This document shows positions 17,226 through 24,011 of a DNA stretch of 37,938 nt, piece after piece. The stretch comes from Candidatus Binatia bacterium (GTDB lineage: Bacteria; Vulcanimicrobiota; Vulcanimicrobiia; Vulcanimicrobiales; Vulcanimicrobiaceae). Under the pieces are notes generated by a model. It was given only the letters and a program-made list of their open reading frames with translations, was not told the DNA's origin and did not search any database. Both the position numbers and the translations under genes were made by a program. Positions within the stretch are counted from its first letter, which is position 1, and the number at the start of each line of letters is the position of its first letter. The DNA is taken from assembly GCA_035541935.1 (NCBI GenBank), contig DATKMJ010000065.1, forward strand, positions 1 to 37,938, in the 5' to 3' direction.

Positions 17226-18677
17226 ATGAATTCGACGGACGTGCCGACCAGCGCCGAGTTGCGCGACTTTCTCACGCTGCCCTACGCCGCTTTAGAGGAG
17301 CTCAACCTCCGCGCGAAGGCGCAGCGCCAAGAGCGCGTGCCGATGCACGCGCTGCAAGAGGAGCGGCTGCGCTACCTCGCCGACGAGCCCCGGATCAAGG
17401 CGCTCACCGTGCTCTTCAGCGATCTCGAAGGGCGCCTCCACATGCTCGATTACGACAAGAAGTTCTTGCTGCGATCGCACGACAATCTCACGTTCGACGG
17501 TTCGTCGATTCGCGGCTTCACGCCGCAGCGCGAGAGCGACTTGCGTCTATCGCTCGACTGGAGCGCCTTTTACTGGGGCCCGGCCGACATCTTCGGACCC
17601 GGCAAGGTGCTCGCTTTTGCCGACGTCTTCGACCGCGAAGGCAAGCCCTTCACCGGCGACGTTCGCGGATCGCTCAAGAAGCTCGCCAACGAGTGCTACG
17701 CAAAGGAAGGCTACGCGCTCAACGCCGCCAACGAGATCGAGGGCTTCCTCTTCAAAGGCCTCGACGCCGAGCGCCGCTACCACGAGACCGGCAAGTTCGA
17801 GTACGTCAACACCGGCGGCTACTATCACTCTCTGCCGGGCGATCCGCTGCGCGACTTCATCGATACCGTCGCCGAGGTCCAGCGCGCGATGGGCTTCCAG
17901 AACGAGAAGGATCACCCCGAGGTCGCGCCTTCGCAGTTCGAGATCAACTACAACTACGGCGAGGTCGTCGCCGCCGCCGATCAGATCCAACTCTACAAGC
18001 TGATCTGCCGCCAGGTCGCCACGAAGCTCGGCATGACCGCGAGCTTCCTGCCCAAGCCGGTCGTCGGCGTCAATGGAAGCGGCATGCACACGAACGTCTC
18101 CGTCAGCAAGAACGGCAAGAACCTTTTCTGGGATCCGAAGGGACAGGAGCAACTCAGCGCGTTCGGCTGGAAGTTCGTCGATCGCATCCTGACGCATGGC
18201 AACGAGATCTGTTTGATGCTCAACGCGAGCGTGAACTCGTATCGGCGACTCGATCCGCACTTCGAAGCGCCCAACCAACTCAAGGCCTCGGCGATCGACC
18301 GCGGCTCGATGGTGCGCATCCCGATCGGCAACCAGCGTTCGATGCGCACCGAGGACCGCTCGGTCGCGCCCGACGCGAATCCCTACATGGTGATGCTCGC
18401 CGTCTTCAAGACCGGCCTCGAAGGGAGCGTCAGCAGCATGCGCAACCTGCGCCAAGCCGATCGTTATCTGCCCGACAACATCTACGATGCGCTCGCGGCG
18501 TTCCGCGAGTCGGAGTGGACGAGCAAACTACTCGGCGAGGACGTAAAGCAGCGCTATGCGGATCTCAAACAGGCCAGCGCCGATCGCTGTCCGCGCCTGC
18601 TCGGGACGTTCGTCAAGGCGCAAGAGGTGCAGTACCACCACGAAGTCTACAACCAGTACCTCTGGAATTTGTTCTAG
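17226..18677 (+). CDS. glnA: Glutamine synthetase, class I-like
   Basis: 483 residues; makes glutamine from glutamate, ammonia and ATP. Visible core motifs: LTFDGSSIRGF, NEIEGFLF (metal Glu pair), HPEVAPSQFEINYNYGE, VVGVNGSGMHTNVSVSKNG, and MVRIPIGNQRSMR with DANPYMV. The usual GQHE segment reads SQFE, and GMHxH reads GMHTN, so two histidines are replaced while the metal-binding glutamates and the GMH histidine remain. No obvious NLYDLPP adenylylation site is present. A ligase for another amine (PuuA-like) cannot be excluded. GAAGGAGAAGGA precedes the ATG. The 246-base upstream region holds a 6-bp hairpin at 17074-17091 but no identified promoter. It ends 7 bases before the convergent pqqB stop. 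Confidence 0.9.
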   Translation: MNSTDVPTSAELRDFLTLPYAALEELNLRAKAQRQERVPMHALQEERLRYLADEPRIKALTVLFSDLEGRLHMLDYDKKFLLRSHDNLTFDGSSIRGFTPQRESDLRLSLDWSAFYWGPADIFGPGKVLAFADVFDREGKPFTGDVRGSLKKLANECYAKEGYALNAANEIEGFLFKGLDAERRYHETGKFEYVNTGGYYHSLPGDPLRDFIDTVAEVQRAMGFQNEKDHPEVAPSQFEINYNYGEVVAAADQIQLYKLICRQVATKLGMTASFLPKPVVGVNGSGMHTNVSVSKNGKNLFWDPKGQEQLSAFGWKFVDRILTHGNEICLMLNASVNSYRRLDPHFEAPNQLKASAIDRGSMVRIPIGNQRSMRTEDRSVAPDANPYMVMLAVFKTGLEGSVSSMRNLRQADRYLPDNIYDALAAFRESEWTSKLLGEDVKQRYADLKQASADRCPRLLGTFVKAQEVQYHHEVYNQYLWNLF

Positions 18678-18684
18678 GAGCCTC

Positions 18685-19587
18685 TTAGAGCCGCAACTCC
18701 ATTCCATCGTGGGCGATCTCGGCGCCCGCCTCGCGCACCCGCGCGAAGGCGGGCGTCGTCTCGTCGAGCATCGGGTTCGAGTTGTTGAGATGCGTGAAGA
18801 TGACGCGCGTCCGCACGCCGCGCAGCGCGGCCAGCGTTCCGTCCTCTCCGCCGACGGGCTGGTGGCCGAGCGCGCGCGCCCGTTTATCCATCAGTCCCGC
18901 CGCGATCATCTCGTCGTCGCCGTAGAAGGTACCGTCGAGAACGGCGACGCGCGCGCGTGCGATCGCGGCGGCGAGTCCCGCATCGACCGCGCTGAAGACC
19001 GGTGCGAAGAGCAGACGATCCTCGCTCCCGCGCCGCGCGATCTCATAGGCGACGACGGCGCCGCGCAGCTCGCGCCGTCCGTCGTACCCCGGCGTCGTGC
19101 CCGGTACCGCGAGCGCGCGCACGGATAACGAACTTCCGGCGAGATCGCCGTCGCCGGCCGGCTCGCACTCGGCGTCGAGCGGCACGTCGAGCCAGCGATG
19201 CGGAGGCTGCGCGAAGGGAGCGAAGGCCGGCTGCGCCGTCGCGATGTCGCGCACGACCGCGCTCGAGCGTATGACGAACGCAGGCCCGCGCTGACGCAGC
19301 ACGGCGAGGCCGCCGATGTGATCCACGTTCGCGTCGGTGAAAAGCATTCCCGAGATCGGCGTCGCGCGCGGCGGCCGCGGGTGGAGCGGTGCAAACGCTT
19401 CGATCTGCGCCGCGACGTCCGGCGAGCAGTTCAGCAGCAGCCAGCGCTCGCCGTCGGCGCTGACGGCGAGGCTCGACTCCGTCCTGCGCGGCATCGCGCC
19501 GGCGCGTGCCGCGCTGCAGTTCGCGCAGGCGCAGTTCCATTGCGGCACGCCGCCGCCGGCCGCCGAACCAAGAACGCGAACGATCAC
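18685..19587 (-). CDS. pqqB: PQQ biosynthesis protein PqqB
   Basis: 300 residues from GTG at 19585-19587; the frame is open further upstream but that part overlaps pqqE and is not conserved. Typical N-terminus VRVLGSAAGGGVPQWNC with the Cys-rich CACANC zinc site, then the metallo-beta-lactamase-fold segment LFTDANVDHIGG and C-terminal VIFTHLNNSNPML. PqqB is thought to hydroxylate the tyrosine-derived ring of the PqqA-derived intermediate. Its GTG overlaps the pqqE TGA, so it is translationally coupled as the last gene of the cluster; in most bacteria pqqB follows pqqA directly. Confidence 0.95.
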   Translation of the reverse strand: MIVRVLGSAAGGGVPQWNCACANCSAARAGAMPRRTESSLAVSADGERWLLLNCSPDVAAQIEAFAPLHPRPPRATPISGMLFTDANVDHIGGLAVLRQRGPAFVIRSSAVVRDIATAQPAFAPFAQPPHRWLDVPLDAECEPAGDGDLAGSSLSVRALAVPGTTPGYDGRRELRGAVVAYEIARRGSEDRLLFAPVFSAVDAGLAAAIARARVAVLDGTFYGDDEMIAAGLMDKRARALGHQPVGGEDGTLAALRGVRTRVIFTHLNNSNPMLDETTPAFARVREAGAEIAHDGMELRL

Positions 19588-20648
19588 GCGCGGCGAGCGA
19601 CCGGCTCGAGGTTCTCTGCGCCCTCGCGCAGCGCGACGACGACGTCGTGCGCGGGGCTCAACGAGCAGGCGGGATCGGTCGCGCCCGCGTCGCCGGTCAG
19701 CAGGTACGCCTGGCACCGGCAACCGCCCCAATCTATTTCGCGCCGATCGCACGACCGGCAGGGCTCGGGCATCCACTCCGTGCCGCGATACCGCTCGAAG
19801 GCCGGCGACTCGTTCCAGATCTGCGCGAGCGTGCGATCGCGAACGTTTTCGAAGTGCAGGCTCTCGATCGCGGCCGCCGCCGGGCAGGGCAAGACGCTCC
19901 CGTTCGGCGTCACCGTGAGGAACTGGTTCCCCCAGCCGTTCATGCACGGCTTCGGATACTCACCGAAGTAATCGGGGAGCACGTAGACGATCTCCATTCG
20001 GCCGCGCAGACGTTCGCGCGCTGCGGCGACGATCGCTTCGCCGCGGCGCACCTGCTCGAGCGTCGGCATCAGCGCCGCGCGATTGCGGTAGGCCCAGCCG
20101 TAGAACTGCACGTTGGCGAGCTCGAGCCGCGCGATGCCTTCGCGTTCGGCAAACGCGATCGCGTCGGCGATCGTGTCGTGATTCAGACGGTGGAGGACGC
20201 AGTTGAGCGTGAGCGCGACCTCGCGCTGTCGCACGCGCGCGATCGCCTCGACCTTCTTTTCGTGCGCCTCGGTGCCGGCGATGCGGTCGGCGAGCTCCGC
20301 CTCCGGCGCCTGAATGCTGATCTGCACGTGATCGAGTCCCTTCTCGAGCAGCGCGTCGAGCAGCGCATCGTCGAGGAACGTGCCCTGCGTGATCAGATTC
20401 GAGTAGAGGCCGAAGCGAGCCGCGGCGGCCACGAGCGACGGAAGATCGCGGCGCAGCGTCGGTTCGCCGCCCGAGAAGTGCGCCTGCACGACGCCGAGTT
20501 CGGCGGCTTGCCGCAAGACGCGCTCCCATTCGTCGCTCGAAAGCTCGTCGCGGTACGCCTGCAGCGCGAGCGGGTTGTAGCAGTAGGGGCACTGCAGGTT
20601 GCAGCGATACGTCAGCTCGCAGAGGAGCGAGAGCGGGCGCGGCGTCAT
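19584..20648 (-). CDS. pqqE: Radical SAM enzyme PqqE (PqqA peptide cyclase)
   Basis: 354 residues. Radical SAM cluster ligands Cys16, Cys20, Cys23 in YRCNLQCPYC, and a SPASM-type C-terminal region with cysteines in GSVLPCP, PCRSCDRR and GGCRC. PqqE forms the C-C bond between the Glu and Tyr side chains of PqqA, using PqqD as peptide chaperone. ATG at 20646-20648 overlaps the pqqD stop (ATGA), and its own stop overlaps the pqqB GTG. All expected motifs are intact. Confidence 0.97.
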   Translation of the reverse strand: MTPRPLSLLCELTYRCNLQCPYCYNPLALQAYRDELSSDEWERVLRQAAELGVVQAHFSGGEPTLRRDLPSLVAAAARFGLYSNLITQGTFLDDALLDALLEKGLDHVQISIQAPEAELADRIAGTEAHEKKVEAIARVRQREVALTLNCVLHRLNHDTIADAIAFAEREGIARLELANVQFYGWAYRNRAALMPTLEQVRRGEAIVAAARERLRGRMEIVYVLPDYFGEYPKPCMNGWGNQFLTVTPNGSVLPCPAAAAIESLHFENVRDRTLAQIWNESPAFERYRGTEWMPEPCRSCDRREIDWGGCRCQAYLLTGDAGATDPACSLSPAHDVVVALREGAENLEPVARRA

Positions 20649-20908
20649 CGCAGAAAGCCGCGCTCCGCGAGCCGGTCGAAGAGTTCGTCGATCTCGCGCT
20701 GCGCCTGCGCCGGCGCGACCTCGAAGCGCTCGACGACTGCCTCGACGATCTGCGCGAGCGTGCGTTCGCCGTCGACGAGTTCGAGCGCGGCCGCGGCCGG
20801 CGCGTTCAACTCGAGCGCTCCTTCGGGAACGAGGAGCATCGCGGCGCCGCCGGGATCGTGCCGGAGCTTGACGCCCTTACCGAATCGCGGTCGCTGCGAG
20901 GCGTCCAT
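20645..20908 (-). CDS. pqqD: PQQ biosynthesis peptide chaperone PqqD
   Basis: 87 residues, normal size. RiPP-recognition-element fold: KGVKLRHDPGGAAMLLVPEG, LELNAPAAAALELVDG, and TLAQIVEAVVERFEV are the PqqD hallmarks. PqqD binds the PqqA peptide and presents it to PqqE. Its ATG directly abuts the pqqC stop without a gap and its stop overlaps the pqqE start. Confidence 0.95.
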   Translation of the reverse strand: MDASQRPRFGKGVKLRHDPGGAAMLLVPEGALELNAPAAAALELVDGERTLAQIVEAVVERFEVAPAQAQREIDELFDRLAERGFLR

Positions 20909-21589
20909 TCAAAGCGCGCCGCTCGCCAGCGCGGTCGCATCGAGCATGCACCAGAGCACGTCGCACTTAAAGCGCAGCGCCTCGACGCAGCGCTCCTCGA
21001 TCTCCGGCGTGCGCGCCTCCTCGAGCACCCAGGCGAGCGCGCAATCGGCGTCGCGCCTCGCCAGCGGAATGCGCTTCTCGAAGTAGGCGAGCCCGGCCGG
21101 ATCGATCCAGGGATACTTCTCGAGAATCGCGGCGATGCGGCGCTCCATGACCGGCGGCCCGAAGAGCTCGGTCAGCGACGATGCCACCGCCTCGATCCAC
21201 GGGCGCGTCCGGGCGAACGTGACGTAGGCATCCACGGCGAACCGGGTGCCCGGCGCCACCGCGCGCTCGGAGAGCACGCCGGCTTCGTCGAGACCCGCGG
21301 CGCGCGCGAGCGCGAGCCACGATGCGGTGCCGCCGGGATCTCGTTCGTTGCCATCGTGATCGACGATGCGCGATATCCAAGCGCGCCGATGTCCCGCCGT
21401 CGGTAAGTTGGCGAGAATGGCGGCGTCTTTCACGGGGATCTGTTTCTGGTAGTAGTAGCGATTCGCGATCCAGGCTTGGACCTGATCGCGCGTCAGCGTT
21501 CCGGCAACGAGCCGTCGGTGAAAGGGATGCTTGTCGTGATACCGCTCCTCGCCGACGGCGTTCAGCCGCGCGACGAGGCCCGGCTCCAC
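20909..21589 (-). CDS. pqqC: Pyrroloquinoline-quinone synthase PqqC
   Basis: 226 residues. Catalyses the final ring closure and eight-electron oxidation to PQQ. The family signatures RYHDKHPFHRRLVAGTL, ANRYYYQKQIPVKDA and RIVDHDGNE are clear. GTG start at 21587-21589 lies only nine bases after the pqqA stop, without a visible Shine-Dalgarno sequence, suggesting coupling to pqqA translation. Confidence 0.96.
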   Translation of the reverse strand: MEPGLVARLNAVGEERYHDKHPFHRRLVAGTLTRDQVQAWIANRYYYQKQIPVKDAAILANLPTAGHRRAWISRIVDHDGNERDPGGTASWLALARAAGLDEAGVLSERAVAPGTRFAVDAYVTFARTRPWIEAVASSLTELFGPPVMERRIAAILEKYPWIDPAGLAYFEKRIPLARRDADCALAWVLEEARTPEIEERCVEALRFKCDVLWCMLDATALASGAL

Positions 21590-21598
21590 GATTGCGAT

Positions 21599-21697
21599 TT
21601 AGAGTTTGGGCTTGCGGACCGGCGCCGTGAGGTACGCGGTGACCTCGGCGCCGAGCGGGCGTTCTTGAAAGTCTGGGCGCTCCCAGCGTGCCTTCAT
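21599..21697 (-). CDS. pqqA: PQQ precursor peptide PqqA (32 aa)
   Basis: A 32-codon gene: begins MKARWERPDF and contains GAEVTAYLTAP. Glu18 and Tyr22 form the E-x3-Y pair whose carbons become PQQ; the flanking EVTxY core is diagnostic of PqqA. AAGGAG lies about eight bases upstream of ATG 21695-21697. That ATG overlaps the stop codon of the desaturase (ATGA), so the ribosome-binding site is inside the desaturase reading frame. The stop is nine bases before pqqC. Too short for standard ORF cut-offs and easily missed. Confidence 0.93.
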   Translation of the reverse strand: MKARWERPDFQERPLGAEVTAYLTAPVRKPKL

Positions 21698-22605
21698 GCC
21701 GTACTCCTTGGAGAGATAGGTGCCGCTTTAGTATACACCGCCGCCGGGCGCGCGCGCATCTCACCCGAACGTACGTTTGACCAGGCAAGCCGGCTCAGCA
21801 TCTCCCTGCTCGGAATCCGGATGCGATCGGCGAGCCGCAGGAAGGCGAGCAGCCGCACGTGCCACCACGTCATGTCCACCTCGAACCAGCGCAGGCCGTG
21901 CCGCGCCGAGAACGGGAAGGCGTGATGGTTGTTGTGCCAGCCCTCGCCGAAAGCGAGGAGCGCGACCCACCAGCAGTTCGTCGACTCGTCGCCGGTGCGG
22001 TAGGTTCTGTAGCCGAGCATGTGCGCCGCGCTGTTGACGAACCACGTGGAGTGATAGCTGAAGACGAGGCGGACGAAGATGCCCCAGACGACCCACGGCA
22101 ACCCGCCGAGTAAGAAGAGCGCGATCGCGAGCGCGAGCTGCATCGGCAGAGCCAGATACTGCAGCGCGCGATAGAACGGGTCGGCGTAGAGATCGGGAAC
22201 ATACCGCGCGATCTCTTCGTCGCTCGGATAGGCGACGTTATGGCGGTAGAGCCAATCCACGTGCGCCCAGCGAAAGCCCAGGCCGATCGTGTGCGGGTCG
22301 TCGCTGGTGTCGGCGTGCGCGTGGTGCTTGCGATGCACCGCAACCCAGCGGATCGGATCGCCCTGCAGAGCGAGCGTTCCAAGAAACGCCAAGAGATACT
22401 CGAGCGGTTTTCGCAGGCGCAGGCTGCGGTGCGTCAGCACGCGATGGTAACAGAGCGTCACGCCGAGCACGCCCGTGGCGTACGCGATGATCGCGAAGAC
22501 GAAGAGGTCGGATAGGCGAAAGAGCGCCGGCACAAACGCGGCAAGCGCCCCGATATGGATAGCGGCGAGTCCGACGCCCGTCCCATACTTGGCAACTCGG
22601 TTCAT
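21694..22605 (-). CDS. Membrane fatty-acid (acyl-CoA type, delta-9-like) desaturase
   Basis: 303 residues. The three histidine boxes of the membrane di-iron desaturases are present: HRVLTH (54-59), HRKHH (91-95) and HNNHH (224-228), plus His in the HSTWFVNSAAH segment. Four hydrophobic segments flank them. It would introduce a cis double bond into saturated acyl chains using O2 and a ferredoxin or cytochrome. ATG at 22603-22605 has no obvious ribosome-binding site. Its stop overlaps the pqqA start, so it heads a desaturase-pqqACDEB transcript. Whether the link is functional is unknown; both need oxygen. Confidence 0.95.
   Translation of the reverse strand: MNRVAKYGTGVGLAAIHIGALAAFVPALFRLSDLFVFAIIAYATGVLGVTLCYHRVLTHRSLRLRKPLEYLLAFLGTLALQGDPIRWVAVHRKHHAHADTSDDPHTIGLGFRWAHVDWLYRHNVAYPSDEEIARYVPDLYADPFYRALQYLALPMQLALAIALFLLGGLPWVVWGIFVRLVFSYHSTWFVNSAAHMLGYRTYRTGDESTNCWWVALLAFGEGWHNNHHAFPFSARHGLRWFEVDMTWWHVRLLAFLRLADRIRIPSREMLSRLAWSNVRSGEMRARPAAVYTKAAPISPRSTA
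21730..21779 (-). promoter_or_regulatory. Possible internal pqq promoter with SOS-box-like palindrome
   Basis: Reading the minus strand, TATACT (21735-21730) could be a -10 element, giving a leader of about 25 bases to pqqA. No good -35 is seen. Just upstream, CGAACGTACGTTTG (21766-21779 on the plus strand) fits the LexA-like consensus CGAACRNRYGTTYG. Both lie inside the 3' end of the desaturase gene, so chance occurrence is possible. Confidence 0.22.
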
Positions 22606-22636
22606 TAGCGCGGCAGTTTTTCTCCGCCGATGAAAA

Positions 22637-22658
22637 GAGCCTGCCTTCCGGCAGGCTC
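22637..22658 (-). terminator. Rho-independent terminator of the zinc-ribbon gene
   Basis: Nine-bp perfect stem GAGCCTGCC/GGCAGGCTC with a four-base loop; in the minus direction it is followed by TTTTCA. It lies between the zinc-ribbon stop (22696) and the desaturase start (22605), so the desaturase needs its own promoter just downstream. Confidence 0.8.
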
Positions 22659-22695
22659 CCCAGCGATGTTCGATCGCATCGCGACCGAGGCTAGC

Positions 22696-22995
22696 CTAAT
22701 ACGCCCGGCGACTTGCGAAGCAGTCCCGGCAGTAAACCGGCTTATCTCCGCGCGGCTGAAACGGCACCTCCGCGACGCCGCCGCACTGGCTGCACGTGGC
22801 TTTGAACATCTCGCGCGGGCCGCCGCGGCTGCCGCCGCCGTTGGGCGAACGCCCGGCCTTGCGGGCCGAACGGCACTCCGAGCAGCGGCTGGGCTTGTTC
22901 GTGAAGCCCTTCATTGCGAAAAACTCTTGTTCGCCCGACGTGAATGGGAACGGCTGTCCGCAATCAACGCAGGTGAGCGTTTCGTCTGTATACAT
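22696..22995 (-). CDS. Two-domain zinc-ribbon protein (zf-trcl plus CxxC-x17-CxxC)
   Basis: 99 residues from ATG at 22993-22995. The first ribbon is CVDCG ... FFAMKGFTNKPSRCSECR, matching the 'probable zinc-ribbon' family; the second is CSQCG, exactly 17 residues, CRDC, a recurrent small domain named for that spacing. A Gly/Arg-rich linker (GGGSRGGP) joins them, a composition typical of RNA-binding proteins. Function unknown. AGGAG lies about 13 bases upstream, rather far. The longer open frame upstream has no conservation and is not used. Transcribed away from rpsR. Confidence 0.85.
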   Translation of the reverse strand: MYTDETLTCVDCGQPFPFTSGEQEFFAMKGFTNKPSRCSECRSARKAGRSPNGGGSRGGPREMFKATCSQCGGVAEVPFQPRGDKPVYCRDCFASRRAY

Positions 22996-23103
22996 AAAAA
23001 GAGCGAATCTCCTAAGTCTTAAATGGTTGGCTATGTTCTCCGGATCCGATTCGCTCGATGCCTCAGAACCGCGCGGGGGTCGAAACCTGGGTAACCAAAT
23101 CAC

Positions 23104-23298
23104 TATACACCATCCCGGCCCTGCCCGCCACGGGCGCTTGGCAGGACCCTCCCAGCCCCAAGCGAACATACGTTCCGCAATCTGGCCCTGCTATGCAGGC
23201 CGGTGGTGGCGCGAGTCTGTCGCGTCACCTGGCTAGGGTTCCGCCGGCCCTCCCGGGCGCTGCGGAGCCGTCACCCACCTAGTCGAGAGGAATCTATT
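23104..23298 (+). ncRNA. Structured 5' leader of rpsR (candidate regulatory RNA)
   Basis: The 303 bases between the zinc-ribbon gene and rpsR contain no gene. TATACA at 23104-23109 may be a -10 (with TCGAAA at 23080-23085). Downstream are successive hairpins: GCCCG-CCA-CGGGC (23123-23135), CGCTTGG/CCAAGCG (23135-23141 with 23158-23164), a GGC-CTGC/GCAG-GCC hairpin (23184-23201) and CGCGA/TCGCG (23210-23224). This could be a ribosomal-protein leader controlling rpsR. It does not match tRNA, SRP RNA or tmRNA hallmarks that I know. A GAAC-N4-GTTC palindrome lies at 23164-23175. Confidence 0.35.
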
Positions 23299-23553
23299 AT
23301 GCCAACGAAGCCCAAGCGCGCTTCCCGCGCCGTCAAGGAACGGCGTACCAAGCGCAAACCCTGCTCCTTCTGCACCGAGCGGGCCATCGCGGTCAGCTAC
23401 CGCGACGTCGGCCGCCTGCGAAAGTACGTCTCCGAGCGCGGCAAGATCGTCCCGCGGCGGATCTCGGGCAACTGTGCCAAGCACCAGCGCATGCTCACCG
23501 TGGCGGTCAAGCGGGCTCGCCTCATCGCGTTTCTGCCCTTCGGCTCGGAGTAG
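23299..23553 (+). CDS. rpsR: 30S ribosomal protein S18, zinc-binding type
   Basis: 84 residues from ATG at 23299, with GAGAGG eight bases upstream; the longer frame upstream is leader. Typical S18 core: [24 protein letters not shown] and [21 protein letters not shown] together with the C..H of NCAKHQ gives a C+ (zinc-binding) S18. S18 pairs with S6, whose gene is far upstream at 16076. rplI starts four bases after the stop. Confidence 0.96.
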   Translation: MPTKPKRASRAVKERRTKRKPCSFCTERAIAVSYRDVGRLRKYVSERGKIVPRRISGNCAKHQRMLTVAVKRARLIAFLPFGSE

Positions 23554-23557
23554 CCGC

Positions 23558-24004
23558 GTGCGGCTGATTCTCTTGGCCGACGTCAAGGCGCTCGGTAAAC
23601 GCGGCGACCTCGTCGACGTCTCCGACGGCTACGCCCGCAACTTCTTGCTGCCGCGCAAGCTCGCCGGCGAGGCCGACAAAGGCGCGCTCGCGCAACTCGA
23701 CGCGCAGCACAAAGCGCAGCGGCGCCGCGAGCAGCAGGAGCTCGACGAAGCGAAAGCGCTCGCAGCGCGGATCGAATCGGCGAAGCTCGCGATCAAAGCG
23801 AAGGCCGGCGAGAACGGCAAACTCTTCGGCGCGGTGACCAACGCCGACGTCGCCGGCGCGATCGCCGCAGCGCTCTCCGTCGCGATAGACAAGCACAAGG
23901 TAGATATCGACGGGCAGATCAAAGCGCTCGGCACGTATCCCGTCGAGATCAAGCTCCACAAGAGCGTCCTCGCCAAGACGACGGTGGACGTCGTACCGGC
24001 GTAA
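23558..24004 (+). CDS. rplI: 50S ribosomal protein L9
   Basis: 148 residues from GTG at 23558, four bases after rpsR. N-terminal domain RLILLADVKALGKRGDLVDVSDGYARNFLLPRKLA is the L9 signature; a long charged helix connects to the C-terminal domain with GKLFGAVTNADVAGAI and KALGTYPVEIKLH. Normal full length. The frame is open upstream within rpsR, but that part is not L9. The Lon-like gene starts seven bases downstream. Confidence 0.96.
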   Translation: MRLILLADVKALGKRGDLVDVSDGYARNFLLPRKLAGEADKGALAQLDAQHKAQRRREQQELDEAKALAARIESAKLAIKAKAGENGKLFGAVTNADVAGAIAAALSVAIDKHKVDIDGQIKALGTYPVEIKLHKSVLAKTTVDVVPA

Positions 24005-24011
24005 CGCGGCG

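Noticed and set aside
19588-19947. Upstream extension of the pqqB frame
   Set aside because: It overlaps pqqE, is Arg-rich and unlike PqqB; the GTG at 19587 gives the family N-terminus.
23060-23230. Possible tRNA or SRP RNA in the rpsR upstream region
   Set aside because: No complete cloverleaf and no GGAAG-type SRP loop on either strand; kept only as an unnamed structured leader.
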